Of a stretch of 25,144 bases of DNA, positions 10,649 to 21,965 are shown piece by piece. The translations under genes and the position numbers were made by a program. The stretch covers positions 1,903,312-1,928,455 of the forward strand of contig JAAAKB020000025.1 in assembly GCA_010014835.2 (NCBI GenBank), read 5' to 3'. Each line of letters opens with the position of its first letter. Within the stretch, counting starts at the first letter, position 1. Below the pieces are notes generated by a model. The model had not been told where the DNA came from and made no database searches. It saw only the letters and a list, made by a program, of their open reading frames with translations. This stretch comes from Apostichopus leukothele (Eukaryota; Echinodermata; Holothuroidea; Aspidochirotida; Stichopodidae).

Positions 10649-11835
10649 GTAAATTAAACAGCTTTTGTTTCTTAGCCTGCACTCGTTGCCCTTCATGCAC
10701 TGATTAATTATATGCAGGCATTCAGGACATGTCTGCTATGAAATGATTGTTTCACCTTCGTTAAGAACAGCTTTCAGCATTTTACGCTTATTTTTACTAA
10801 ATAGATTTTCTCATAAAATTCACTTTTGAGGTAGATCATGTATTATGTTGACTTGATTGAAAACTTGTGTGCGTATAGAAAGAAAGATGAGATGGATTTG
10901 TTTCAGTAGCTGGACGAGACCATTTCGTATAAAATTGGTTTCCTATAAAGTGGTACCTGATATAAAATGGTAGTATGTGGAATAGGGAGAGAAGAAAATT
11001 TTTTCATAAGATGTCTTAAGTTATGGAGAATACTTTTGGTATTTATCTACAGAAATATATTTGCAGTCGGCTATTCTACAAGTGGCGGTGTGTAAACAGT
11101 GCACCCAACTGGAAAACGTTTATGGTGTACTGTAATTCCTGACATTACTTGAAATTACTTGTTTGTTGAAATCAACCCAAGGAACTCCCCTATAACTGTT
11201 CCATTTATAAGTCTCGTAGTAAAAATTCCAATATTACTAGTACATGTCTATCTTGGGGACTGTCTGTCTGTGATTATGTCTGTCTGGACTGCTAGACTCT
11301 ATAGAGTATGAAGGGATTATTATGCAATATTGCAAGAGCACTTCGATGGCGAGGCATGAGCCTGGAAAGGCCATGCTCCTCTCATGGGCCATCTGTATGG
11401 GCAGTGTGACTCAGGCTAGCCACAGGAGACCTTCAAATTTGATAAATCCTGCAAGTTGTTTCTTTCATTCAGCACAATTCACAAAGCTCTGTGGATATAT
11501 CTCAGGTCTTTGGCTCTGGTTCTGGACCCTTGGGGGAGTTCACTTTTGGACACCATGATTAACCTCTTGAATCAGAATGAAAGTAGTAATTTAGGAACAA
11601 CTGATATGTGTTGTAATTGAAACACAAAATATCTGAAGCAAAGCAAGTGCTACTACATGTTCAGAACGCTGTATATATTTGGTTAGTCTGTGTAACAAAG
11701 AGCACCAAGAACATCGCAACTTTGAACCCACGTTTTTTCCCCGAATGCACAAATTCAGAAGGAGGATTGTGTGGGCGGAGTTTGGGATGTAGGATTGAGG
11801 GCGCAGGTCACAGAAATTTGTAACACAAAGTAGGT

Positions 11836-11905
11836 TGGGTAAATGAGTGCATGAATAGACTGGAGACAGGTAAGTATCGTCACAAACCAGTATTAAAGTT
11901 TTGGG
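11836..11905 (+). repeat. Dispersed AGACAGGTAAG-family repeat, copy 3
   Basis: The + strand has GGAGACAGGTAAGTATCG. Read on the minus strand, it continues from the core into GCACTCATTTACCC, matching GCACCTCATTCTACC of the 7529 copy. Beyond the core, the + strand has ACAAACCAG and then GTTTTGG, which also occur in order after the core of the 21857 copy (CCAAACCAGG, GTTTTGG). The repeat therefore extends on both sides of the core. Confidence 0.6.
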
Positions 11906-13774
11906 AGCTATATGTTACTTCACTTTCTAGCCTCTTGTCGCTGAGTGCATCTACTGTGTACAGGCTACAGCCCAGTGCTTGTGTCTTGAAATCCCCCAAA
12001 TTTTAATTGTCCTAAATTCATCGCAAAAAAGCTAAAATCTGTAGGGGAAAAGGACCTCATATCATATGGATTTGTAGGGTACTTGTCAGCCCTGAAAGAT
12101 GATTAAGTTTATCAGGGTTCTAGGTACTAACTACATACAGTACTGTAGGTCTGAGTGAATTTTTAATGGAATGTAGATCTACTGTAATAGGACTTCAAAA
12201 AGTCAGAGAATATAATTTCATGGGATTCTGCAGAAGACATTAGACACTACACATCAATCGGTGATGAGGATCTACAGTAGGCAGTCTTCTTAAACAGACA
12301 CAACATGTACAGAAGTCATCAGGCTGTGACCGTATTTGTGGGCATGCTGGCACTTGTTTTTCTCAAGGAAATTGCAATGAAAACTGCATTATTATAGTAT
12401 TCTAAGGTACAGTATATTGTGTTAACAGGTGGAGGGCAAGGATTTTCATGTTGTGCATTGTTTCAGTAGTCCTTGAAGTAATACTATCACAGTGTGCATT
12501 GTGGGTACTGTAACTGTTATGAATCAACCCTAGGCTAGTGTTATATATAGCATCCAGTTGTGATGTTTATCGATGAAACAGTGGCTATATACAGGAGTAT
12601 TACAGTACATTACCCCTACATGCTTTGTTACTGTATTGCTCCATACCATTGTGTACAGAAGAACAAACATTTAAGTAGGTCAAACTATTGTATAGGTCAA
12701 CCTGATGATCGGTGGTGTAGAATGAAACATGGCATTCTATTTATAGAGCAGAATTTTTAGAGTGGAGTTAATGATCCACTACAAACTGTACATGTAAGAA
12801 GGAAAAGGCTCATTGCCATCTCATTAGCGCTATCAGTTTGGAGCATGAAGCTCTTAATGGGGGGAACTCATGTCTGGTTCAGAACAAATGTGATTTGATG
12901 AACAGAATTAAAGAGGAAACCAAAATTTTATATTTTCAAATTTCAAAAGTTTCAAACTTTTAAATTAAACTGTGGACTCTCTTTTTGTGTTAAAAACTAA
13001 TTTTGTATGTTCTTCCTTATTTACTCAGGCTTGAAATGTATTCCTTCATTACTGTAGCACATGGCTAGGATTATTAACCTCTGCCATAGTATTATCTTAT
13101 CCTCATATTTTAATAGAACATCTTTCTTGAACCTGGAGGGGGAGTGGTGGAGGTGTGGATGGGGAATCTGTGATCATGTAGAACTATAACTAGATGCTTT
13201 GAGAGCCGTTGCAGAACAGTTGAAATTGTTGCTTAACAGGTGGTCTGTTGAGCCACACTAGCAGTCATGGAATAATTCATCCGGTATCACTTTGCAAAAT
13301 GCTATACAAAATGGACAAATGGTATACAAACTGTGCAAAGATATGTAGCAGTTTTTTTTATACAGGTACTGTATCATGTATGTACAGTACTCTTCTGTAA
13401 GGGAATGTATAGAGCCTTCAGCAGTGCCATATATTGTACAGTACAAGCTTTGTGCACTAAATTATTCACTTTGGCAGTTAAGTGTTTTCACTTACTGTAT
13501 GATCACTCCATCAGTTTTGGGTGATTGTTTGTGTTGACAGTTACTCATACCCTCACCAGGGCTAACAACTTCCTCTCACTCCAGTGTCTGTTTGGACAGG
13601 TTTTTTTTCCTGTCGTCTATTCTTCCACTTCTAATATAGATCTGGTAACTTCATAGTTCATTACAAGAAGTTTATAAAAAGTGTACAGTGCAATTTCGTT
13701 TATCGGGAGCACAGGGTGAGTGATTGTAAGAATTGGCCGGCCAGACCTCTTAGCTATACTGTACAGTCACTCCA

Positions 13775-13786
13775 GGGGGGGGGGGG
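13775..13786 (+). repeat. Poly-G tract (12 G)
   Basis: This is an uninterrupted run of twelve G, directly preceded by ACTGTACAGTCACTCCA. Several similar G runs occur within 2.6 kb downstream. Confidence 0.9.
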
Positions 13787-13910
13787 TTAAATGGAATATG
13801 ATAAGATAGCTTTCATGCTTATAAGGGAACTTTCAGTTAGATCCTAGGAAGTTACTGTAACCCTTCAAGCCAAGACTGATATATAGCAGAATCATCCTGC
13901 AATATTCCTG

Positions 13911-13960
13911 ACTTACCTGTCTCAACATGACTGCTACAATCTTATTCTAGATAATGTACT
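13911..13960 (-). repeat. Dispersed AGACAGGTAAG-family repeat, copy 4
   Basis: The + strand reads ACTTACCTGTCTC exactly like the family core. Then come ACTGCTACAATC and a TTATTCTAGATAATGTACTG segment that can be aligned to the TTCTACC...TCTAGTATGCCCTGG part of the reference copy. Similarity outside the core is weak, so this copy is either older or a chance extension of a core match. Confidence 0.45.
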
Positions 13961-14513
13961 GAGTCAGTTGTTGCTTTGAAGGTAACATGAAGTACTGTAC
14001 TGTACAGTAGATTAAGTTTGAATAGTGAATTTTGTCTACAAAAGAAATTGAAGCCTAGTGAGATGAATTCATGATACCCATGGGAAACAATGAATTTGGT
14101 CTGTGTAAGACTAAGTGATTGATTTATTAACTCGAAATACTACACTAAAGGCAATGGAAAGATGTGTGTGCAACTGTGCATGGAAAAATTTCTGATCTTT
14201 TAGTTCCCACAATGCAATATTTTTTCCATCTTTCTCATCGGAGTAGTTATACATACTTTCAAGTGTTTTGGCCTACTTGTTGGGTTTCAATATTTCCATG
14301 TGGTCTGCAGATTCTTTTCCAACCCTGCTTTGTGATCTTGACTCATGGTGTGAACAATTTTGCCGAGTTTTGAACAAAATCCAGCCTGCATTCAGTCATT
14401 AACCTTGTTCCCCTGCCAGAGAACCTTTCCATCATGATAAAATGAGACCACTTTCCATATTTTGCCCATTATTTTTCTTCCATGATTGATTTATGTGTTT
14501 ACATGTTTTCACT

Positions 14514-14544
14514 ATTTTTTTTTTTTTTGCTTTTTTTTTTTTTT
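14514..14544 (+). repeat. Poly-T tract pair
   Basis: Two runs of T are separated by a GC. This is simple low-complexity sequence; the overlapping Phe-rich open frame at 14493 is a by-product. Confidence 0.85.
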
Positions 14545-14654
14545 ACTTTGATGTTGAGTTGCAGATGGTGAATTGTATTCATACTTGTGAGAACAACATC
14601 AAACAAATAGTCAACTTCAATAATGTCCTGTCAGTGGAGCACTCTGTAAGTTGT

Positions 14655-14689
14655 CTCATCCCTCCTCATCCTCCTCATCCTCCTCCTCG
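14655..14689 (+). repeat. CTC/CATC microsatellite
   Basis: This is an imperfect array of CTCCTCATC units, all pyrimidine apart from the A of each CAT. It is simple-sequence DNA; the proline/histidine-rich frame through it has no family resemblance. Confidence 0.8.
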
Positions 14690-14851
14690 AGTTCTGCATC
14701 CATTTAATTTACACTCATCACTCTATTCCTCAATTGTATGCGACTTATCTTCCTGCACCATCAATTCAAAACAATTCCCTTTAATAATACTTACTACCTC
14801 ATTTCAATTGTTTGTTTGTTATTTTTTCTATGCTTAATCAGAAAACCACCT

Positions 14852-14874
14852 CCCCCCAAGAAAAAAAGGGGGGG
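14852..14874. repeat. Poly-C / poly-G inverted pair
   Basis: Six C at 14852-14857 are followed after a short A-rich spacer by seven G at 14868-14874. The two arms could pair as a hairpin with an A-rich loop of about ten bases. Confidence 0.7.
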
Positions 14875-14987
14875 TAGAAAACTCTTATGCATTTGTCATC
14901 TTACAGTATACTCATTCAATACTATAAAAAGTATATAAAATTATATTAATATAAATTAAGGAGAAAGCGAAGAAAATTACAAGAATT

Positions 14988-15014
14988 GGGATGGGCGGGG
15001 GGAAGGGGGGGGGG
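14988..15014 (+). other. G-quadruplex motif
   Basis: Four G tracts lie in 27 bases: GGG, AT, GGG, C, GGGGGG, AA, and ten G. This satisfies the usual rule of at least three G per tract with loops of 1-7 bases. It is on the + strand, so in the sense orientation of the inferred CRTC pre-mRNA, where an RNA quadruplex could also form. Confidence 0.75.
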
Positions 15015-16185
15015 TTGGTATTAGTAGGCAGTCATTGAGTCTAGATAAAATATGAATCATTGACTTCAGTGTTGTCTTTCTGTCTGTTGTATAGGGCATG
15101 ACAATTTCGGTAAATGTTGTCACCAGCTCAAAATTATTCTCGTTTTTGTTTCCTTGAAAAACTATCATGTCTATTCTCAGCCCAAAACTATTTTCCGTCA
15201 AAAAGTCAAGATTAGTATTTATCCTTAATTCAGTAGCATTAATAGCCACTTATTGAGTTGATTTGAATGAATTTTGAGCACTGTTCATAACTGAAACCTC
15301 ATAACACTGCAGGTCAGTAAAACCTGTATCACAGTCAATTTTCAATTTCAAATAAACGAAGTGGTTATTTATTTATTTTTCCACGTTAGTAACTACAATT
15401 CTAATTATGTAAAAGTGGTTGGATGATGAGATGTTGAGGATCGAATCAAATTGAAGTTTGCTCAGCAGTCTTCATACGGTAAACAGGTTACAATGAATAT
15501 TTAGGAGTGTATTGTAGTTTGGTCAGTTGCAATCGTTATTTTAGTTATACTTAGAAATCTCAAATATATATATGTACCAATATAATATTGGTTTGGTAAA
15601 ATTAATGATCAAATGCGAAAAATTACTTAAAGATGCCTTTTCATCAGGGAATTTTTCACTTGTTTGAGACAGTCATGAAAAACAATTCTTGACAAAGTTC
15701 TGCTTCTTACAGTATGCTGAGCTAGAGCTAGATTAGAGTGCATTAAAAATTCTCAATTCCAAGATCTTCATTTGATTAAAAATTCGTAGGTTGGGTTGAA
15801 ATTGCTGACAATATGCAAAAATCCATTATTATAACATCAGTTTGTTTATTTATGTACAGTAGCCATGTTTTTTTTTGCCCAGTGTGCATGCATTCTAGTA
15901 CCTACCATAGTTAGAGTTACAAGTACTGTACTTCTTCTTACCCACACACATTCTTATATCTTGTGTTAACTATTACAGAAGTGCATCAATAACTGAACTA
16001 AGCATACACATTATACAGTAAACAGTATATCCTAACGCTACCGTGTTAATGCTTCTTGACTGCATGACATTTCAAATATTAACATTCCATGTGCTCACAT
16101 ACTATACTGTACAGTAGATGGAGCCATTTTACCAATCTACTGTCAGCATATGTATTTCTCGTCTAGAAATCAGGGCCAAATGTAC

Positions 16186-16280
16186 CATACTGTAGGGCCA
16201 GATGGGCACTGGACCAGGGGCCTGGATCTACAGGAGGGGGGCCCCAAAAACTACTTTAGAAGAGAAAAAGGGGGGGGGGG
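16186..16280. repeat. GC-rich block ending in an 11-G run
   Basis: This block has many GGGCC/GGCCC words, including GGGCCAGATGGGCACTGG, CCAGGGGCCTGG (a perfect palindrome) and GGGGGGCCCC. It ends with eleven G at 16270-16280. Its composition contrasts sharply with the flanks and suggests inserted repeat DNA, though I do not recognise the family. Confidence 0.4.
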
Positions 16281-16325
16281 AACTGGTGTTTTAGAACCAT
16301 TTCATAGAATATCGTAAATTAATGA

Positions 16326-16347
16326 TTTTTTTTTTGGGGGGGGGGGG
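16326..16347 (+). repeat. T10-G12 run
   Basis: Ten T are followed directly by twelve G, 46 bases after another 11-G run. It is simple low-complexity sequence. Confidence 0.9.
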
Positions 16348-17765
16348 TTGCCTCTTCGGTCATGAGCAGTCTTGAGTAAATAATACATCAGTGGAAATCA
16401 ATGTGAATGAGATTTTTGCACCATGCACCTCACTGTGCATAGGATTGAAATTTAACACAGTGCCTTATCTTGGTTACCGTGTGATCAGTTTGGAGATTCA
16501 AAATTCACATGCCTACAGTAGCCCTGAGCCACTAAAAAGAGTTAATCCTGCTATGTCTGCATGTCTAACCCTGTTTGAGAATGAAATTAGAATTCCTTTC
16601 AAATTTCAAATGTACTGCATAAATTTGTCATTAATTAGCACACTGATAATCTTTTTCTTTTTTTTCCAGTGTCAAAGATACTCTGATATATTGTAGGAGG
16701 TTTATTGAAAGTTTTCTTCACTGGGAGAATGATGTCATAGTTCTAGTGTGAAACCTCGCTTAAGTGGAGTTCAGTCAATGTTCATCGTAAGATTGTTATG
16801 TTTGTGTATATACTGCAGGGCCACACTTTTTAATTCATACTACTGTAAATGTAGCAACTGATTAAGTGCCAAAGACCGAAAGTAATTTTTGAATTTGATA
16901 GCATAATCTGGGAGTTACTGGAGTCAAAATCCTTTTGAGGGTAACAGTGTATGTGCAGCACTTAAAATAGAGATATGTGAAAATCACAGATCCAAATTGA
17001 TCTGAGCACATAACGGAATGGATTTTGAATTATAATGTACTGTAAGTTAAACATACTGAAAACAAACAAACCAATAGACAAACATTGCAAGAAAATATGC
17101 TTTTGAAATGAATAGTATTGGAAGCTCCCAATTGGTGGATGTGGGTCTATATCACAATGAAAGAAACGTTAAAAAGCGTCAGTGATGAAATTTGAATTCA
17201 GTAATTACCCTCTTGTTAACCTTCGTTGAGGGAAACCATTGAAGAAGGTACAGTACAGTAGATCTTAGCTTGATCAGTTATATATCGACTTTACATGAAT
17301 ATTCCAACGAGGTTGGTTCGATGGAGATGGCGGTTTTTGGGGGATATATTTGGATTTAGACAGTGCAAAAATATTTTTCTTTACAATTGTTCCATGAATT
17401 AGTTTATATTGATCCGGATTAACCACTTGTAAAGTTCAATTCAAGGCAGTATCTAGATTGTGTGGAAACCTCAGTACCCGAAAATAGGTTTAACTTAGTG
17501 CAGACGTTTAAATGTGAGTCACTAGAATGAACATGTCTGAGTTACTCTTGTAACCATTACTGCCTTGCGATGAAGGTTCTTGGCCTCCCACTACGATACA
17601 GTAGCTACTAATTTTATCAGCAGAAAAAAATTTGGATTCTCTGATGCAAAAATAACCCCTAATTATACTTTCCATTCCACTAACCCTCAAAATGCTGTTA
17701 GTAAATTTTTTTTTTAAAAAAACAGGAAAAAGAAACAAAATAAAAAAACAGAAAAAAAACATGTA

Positions 17766-17781
17766 GGTTTCCTTGGAAACC
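17766..17781. promoter_or_regulatory. Candidate RFX X-box
   Basis: GGTTTCCTTGGAAACC is an inverted repeat with 7-base arms and a 2-base centre. Its inner 14 bases, GTTTCCTTGGAAAC, fit the RFX-factor X-box pattern of two half-sites separated by two bases. X-boxes usually lie within about 150 bases upstream of the start codon of ciliary genes, and here an ATG in good context follows 12 bases later. A 7+7 inverted repeat alone is expected about once or twice in a window of this size, so the assignment is weak. Confidence 0.25.
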
Positions 17782-17793
17782 AAATGCAAAATA

Positions 17794-17860
17794 ATGGCGC
17801 TAGATTCTTTGGAAATAGATCGTGTTGTTGGCATGTTGCTAGCCAAATTTTCATACATGT
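17794..17860 (+). CDS. Possible first coding exon of an unrecognised short gene
   Basis: An ATG with A at -3 and G at +4 opens 22 codons (MALDSLEIDRVVGMLLAK and on) ending in phase 1 at a strong GTGAGT donor. The codons are more varied than in neighbouring low-complexity sequence. The minus-strand frame over the same bases is A/T-rich and has no recognisable product. A second frame at 19079 accepts this phase and stays open for 24 codons. I recognise no family; it could equally be chance. If real, it would be a nested gene or alternative promoter inside the CRTC intron. Confidence 0.15.
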
Positions 17861-18268
17861 GTGAGTTTAACAGACTACATTAAAATTTTACATAGTAGTA
17901 CATGCAGTATGTACGTGTACAATTTAGCAGAGAAAGTAATTACTGCATGTGAGTTATATTTTTATATTTATTTATTTATTCTTTTTTTGGGCGGGGGTTA
18001 ATGTTGCCTTAACAGCTATTCATGCATAGTACAAAACCTGGCAAGGGCTTGTTTTTTCTTCAGTAAACTAGTTGTATATTTGTTGGGGAGTATAGCTTGG
18101 TTTTTAAAATGTGTTTCATCATTTCTGACCATCAGACAACCCTAGAAAGTCAGCTCCGATTGCGTTATTTCAAAAAAAAATTGTACAGTGTGTATATTAT
18201 GACATTCAATGATACTGGTCGTTTATGAAGCATGATAGACTTTATAAATTAGAGTCGTGCCTAAAATG

Positions 18269-18290
18269 CACGCACACACATACACACACA
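18269..18290 (+). repeat. (CA)n microsatellite
   Basis: This is a short imperfect CA array interrupted by one G and one T. Confidence 0.8.
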
Positions 18291-19078
18291 ACGTTCATAG
18301 CTCATTGAAGTAAAATTACTGTAAGTTGTCATGGTGGCACCAACAAACCATATTTCACGGGCAAGTCGAGGCTTACATTTTAATTTTGTATGTGTATATA
18401 CATGGAGTAACAGGAAATTTATAGCTGCATAGGGCTAAATATATATACTGTACTGTAAGTCCATTTCCACGGACTGTCATAGATTGTAGAAGGCAGGTCG
18501 TAACCATGTATCATGACTTCATAAAGCACTCACCCTCGGGAGCTAGCTTTTTGAAATTAAGTAGTAACTGTGGATTGTCATGTTGCGAGTAACCAACAGT
18601 ATTTCATGAAAGTGAATCAAAGGCTGTTAAACTTGAATCTTGATATCCGATATTTTTAGATCCCAACATCGGCTGACATTGATCCAATACCTATAATAAA
18701 AAATAATAAAAAAATTCACTTAGCTGATCAAATATTTTCTTGAACTCTACAATTATAGGCCCAAGTCTTAATCATTTGTAAATTATGATCACTGTAGGTA
18801 ATTAGTTGGACATCTTATTTTTACCAAGTGCTATACTCTCCGCATAATGCAGACGTGATGAGCATTATCAGACAGAAAGTGAGGGATGAAGAAATTCCTT
18901 TCGCTAAAACTATAGTATGATGTGGCTACATTTTAGTGTTATTTTGTGAAATCGGGTAATAGAGTAAACACAGAACAAAGAGGTTAGAAGTTAGGTTAAT
19001 AACTATGTAAAATCTATCAGAAAGTTGAAATCTTTTTAAAAATCAGTCAATTTAATATTTTTTGGTAACCCTTGACAG

Positions 19079-19152
19079 GCGCCATGTCGAGAAACGAAAA
19101 GGCTGCAGCAGCTGCAAGAATCTTAATCAGCTATGAGGCTGAATCACTATAA
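19079..19152 (+). CDS. Possible second coding exon of the same short gene
   Basis: After an acceptor-like CCCTTGACAG, the sequence GCGCCATGTCGAG continues in phase 1 from the 17860 donor. It then reads MSRNEKAAAAARILISYEAE before a TAA at 19150. The joined product would be about 46 residues, with an alanine-rich, possibly helical second half. The polypyrimidine tract is modest and no polyadenylation signal lies close downstream. The internal ATG at 19084 could also be an independent start. No homologue is recognised. Confidence 0.15.
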
Positions 19153-20171
19153 GACAGAGATTACAGTATTTCTACAGACCTGCAGTGCCTATTATGTGTA
19201 ACTACAGATGAGCGTAAACAGTTATGTCTTTCTCACCAGCTGTAGAATGCTGCAGCTCAGCTGTCAGTTGCTGCAGCTCCTTTCAGCATCCCACTTTTGA
19301 CATGGTATCCAAAAGGCGATGAAAACAAAGCTTCAAGGACTAACATATGAAAGTTTCACAAAACATACAGTACACACTTGAAGAGCAAACTACAATAGTG
19401 TTGTTTCAAATTATCGGTACTTTACCAAGAAAGTTTTGCATGTATGCTGTACAGTAGTTGAAAATGTCCTGAATGTTGCAAAAACATACAGTAAAGCAAT
19501 GGAGTTGTTTTAATAGACAACATTTCGGATAAAAAATCTATAGTAATTACATTTCAATTGGACTATTCGGTTGAAATGAAGTACATTAAAGTCAGGTGAT
19601 ATTGGCAGACATACTGTATGTCCAACTGTGATCATATTTTCCCAATCTCCATCTTCCATACTTTTTTTCTACATCTCTTTGTTTATTAATCTATTTTATT
19701 AAACCTTGAAATTTTTTATCCTTTAAATGAGACTTGATACCATTAACAAACAGCAATAGTGATAACCTTTCAATATCAATTTTCACAAATGTCGAGAAAG
19801 TTGCTTTGACCATTTACAGTATGTACATGTATGTAAGATAAATGAACATGCTACAGTATGTGGCATACATACTGTTTACTGCGCACATGTGCACCCACAC
19901 CATGTACTGTACACTATGTGTGCAACACTCTAAGCAGAAATTTGATCAATGTGTTGTCCCAAAGGGTACATATATATAGATACATACATTAATATGTGTT
20001 TACACTGTTCAGTCTACAGTCACTTTACTGTGACAATCCCAATCAATTGGTTCTTCGTGGATGTGAGTGAGGGAAGCTTTATCAATCTGTGTGCTACTGT
20101 ATGATTGTCTGTTATAAAGTACATTGGTATTATTGCTGAAGGACTGTGCAACGTTTGTTTATTTTACTCAG

Positions 20172-20225
20172 TCTGCAAAGAAACTCATCAAAAGTAGATT
20201 GCCATTTCAGTCTCCCTTCCAGTAG
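20172..20225 (+). pseudogene. Possible alternative or decayed CRTC exon ending LPFQSPFQ-stop
   Basis: An acceptor TTTGTTTATTTTACTCAG (to 20171) opens, in the phase left by the 10648 donor, onto 17 codons that end LPFQSPFQ and then TAG. Vertebrate CRTC1 has LPFQTPFQ a few residues after SLPNVNQIG, so the agreement in sequence, position and phase is striking. No good GT donor precedes the stop. The only GT (TTCCA|GTAGCT) would leave phase 2 and cannot join the 23487 exon without an immediate stop. Inclusion would thus truncate the protein after the CREB-binding region. It may be a poison or alternative terminal exon, a decayed ancestral exon, or coincidence. Confidence 0.3.
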
Positions 20226-21616
20226 CTGATGAAAATGCTCTTTATCAATACATCACTCTGCATGCTTTAATACCTCATTCTCTGATCAAGAAATAGATAT
20301 TTTCACCAGCTCCACCCCAATACACAATGTAATCTCTGTTGTTCCATGTGTAAGTTCTGTCCTTGATCTCATACAGACTTAGGCAATTGTTTTGTGCTGG
20401 TTTTGTATTTAAACTGTGTGTGAGTTTATCAAGGGAAGTTCCCGGGACAGACTGTGAAGCGCATGCATGAGACCTCTTTTACAATTAAGTTTCTATTTTT
20501 AGGATTCTGAATTAATTTGCAGTGTAAGAGACTCAGAGAAGGTACAGTAGGAGGAATTTTAGATCTGGACTTGTACTGACTGCACAGTTTGTCTCCGACG
20601 TACAGATAGCATCATTCATGCATGCTATATGCATACTGTAGTAATATTCACACACTTAAAGGATGACGTCAGACACAAAATTAGCTTTGATATGTTGTAG
20701 ACAGTTACTAAAATACACTGTGCTAATGTATCAGTCCAGGTTGTATATCTATAACACTTAAATTAATGTTTGAGAAATGACCTTTAACCAGGTAAGGTTC
20801 ATCCAGTAAAGCGACTGGTCTACTATTTAGTCTAATACACAGATCATTCAGACAGTTCCACAGATGCAACACCATACTCAATGGTAAATCAAAACAAGTC
20901 TTATGGCCTCAAATGACATGTTCAATATTAATACATTACAAATTTGTCAAGGATAAACGGTGATGAATTTCATCCAAGGGTGCTGTTGTTGTTTATATGA
21001 AGTTTAAAAGAACACATGTGTTGATTGAGTTATTAGAATTTATGAAACAACAAATTCACATTAACAGTTAGGTCTGCCCTGAGGAACCAGCAACATCAAG
21101 TTAGCTTTAAAGGAGCATTAGCATATTTTATAGGTGAATATCTTGAAAATCCTATTAGCTATAGAAACATCACTAGCAGTGAAAATGTACTTTTTTCGTG
21201 GACGTTCACATATCAAGACAAATTTTTCTTAACGTCACACTTTAATAGATCGTTATGGTAAATTTAAGAAAGAGAAGCAAACGCAACCATCATCCTTAGT
21301 CTGTGCTGTAGATATGCTTGTGATATAATCTCTTAAAATAGCTAAGAATAATCTCATGCCATTTGTGAGATGTTACATTTTCAGTATTCCTTGAATTAAC
21401 TTGAATGCAGTTTAAATTTTTTCTTCTCTATTTATTACAATTTTTATTTCTTTACGTAGAGGGTGAATTTTTGCAAACTGATTCATATAAAAATAGACAT
21501 TCTTACCATGACACAATATTGGCACAGGTTTTTAGTGTCAACGCTGCCTACCTGCACCTTAATAACTGTGAAATGGCAAACAACTCTAAAGGTTTCAACT
21601 ACTGTAGTAGTGGCAC

Positions 21617-21700
21617 TTCACTCCTTACTTACCTGTCTCCTTGAAAACAAACTGCTTCCTCACTCAACCATCTCTACAGTGACCCGGATTTCTGACTAAT
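21617..21700 (-). repeat. Dispersed AGACAGGTAAG-family repeat, copy 5
   Basis: The + strand reads ACTTCACTCCTTACTTACC then TGTCTCC. This agrees with the 7519 copy (ACTTCGCTCCTCGCTTACC then TGTCTCC) at all but three of 26 positions, so similarity extends upstream of the core. Downstream, TCACTCAACCATCTCTACAG resembles the reference TCATTCTACCGTGTCTAG. It is 215 bases from the next copy, in the opposite orientation. Confidence 0.6.
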
Positions 21701-21856
21701 GAACTCCGCAACATAATGAAGGCTGGTTACAGCTGGTTAAGATTCATGTAGACAGCTCTATAGAGTATACAACTAAACACTTTGGGTGGTAGGAATGAGG
21801 AGGATGTACATAATTAAAGTTAACAGGGGGTGACCAGTCAACAGGGAGGTCAGTGT

Positions 21857-21965
21857 CAAAGGTTACCAGGTCACATATAGACATGGTCCGGTGGTGAGGG
21901 TGCTGTTGTTGTCAGGAGACAGGTAAGTTCATCGCTCATAAATATCCAAACCAGGTACGTTTTGG
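21857..21965 (+). repeat. Dispersed AGACAGGTAAG-family repeat, copy 6
   Basis: This is the best match to the 7529 copy. On the minus strand it reads CTTACCTGTCTCC, ACAACA, AGCACCCTCA, then ACCATGTCTATATG and CCTGGTAACCTTTG, against TGTCTAGTATG and CCTGGTAATCTTTG in the reference. Beyond the core on the + strand it shares CAAACCAG and GTTTTGG with copy 3. Flanking CAAAGG and GGTCA words give the left part a composition distinct from its surroundings. Confidence 0.7.

Noticed and set aside
14493-14837. 114-codon open frame on the + strand
   Set aside because: It is produced by poly-T and CTC/CATC simple repeats and has no recognisable domain.
16391-16696. 101-codon frame crossing a TTTTTTTTCCAG acceptor-like site
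   Set aside because: After the acceptor the frame ends within a few codons, and the upstream part has no recognisable domain.
17508-17858. 116-codon open frame on the minus strand
   Set aside because: Its middle is poly-Phe/Lys from a T/A homopolymer region, no family is recognised, and it overlaps the better-supported + strand candidate start.
21462-21529. Possible exon after a strong TTTCTTTACGTAG acceptor
   Set aside because: The donor is GTTTTT, and the encoded residues resemble neither CRTC nor any family I know.
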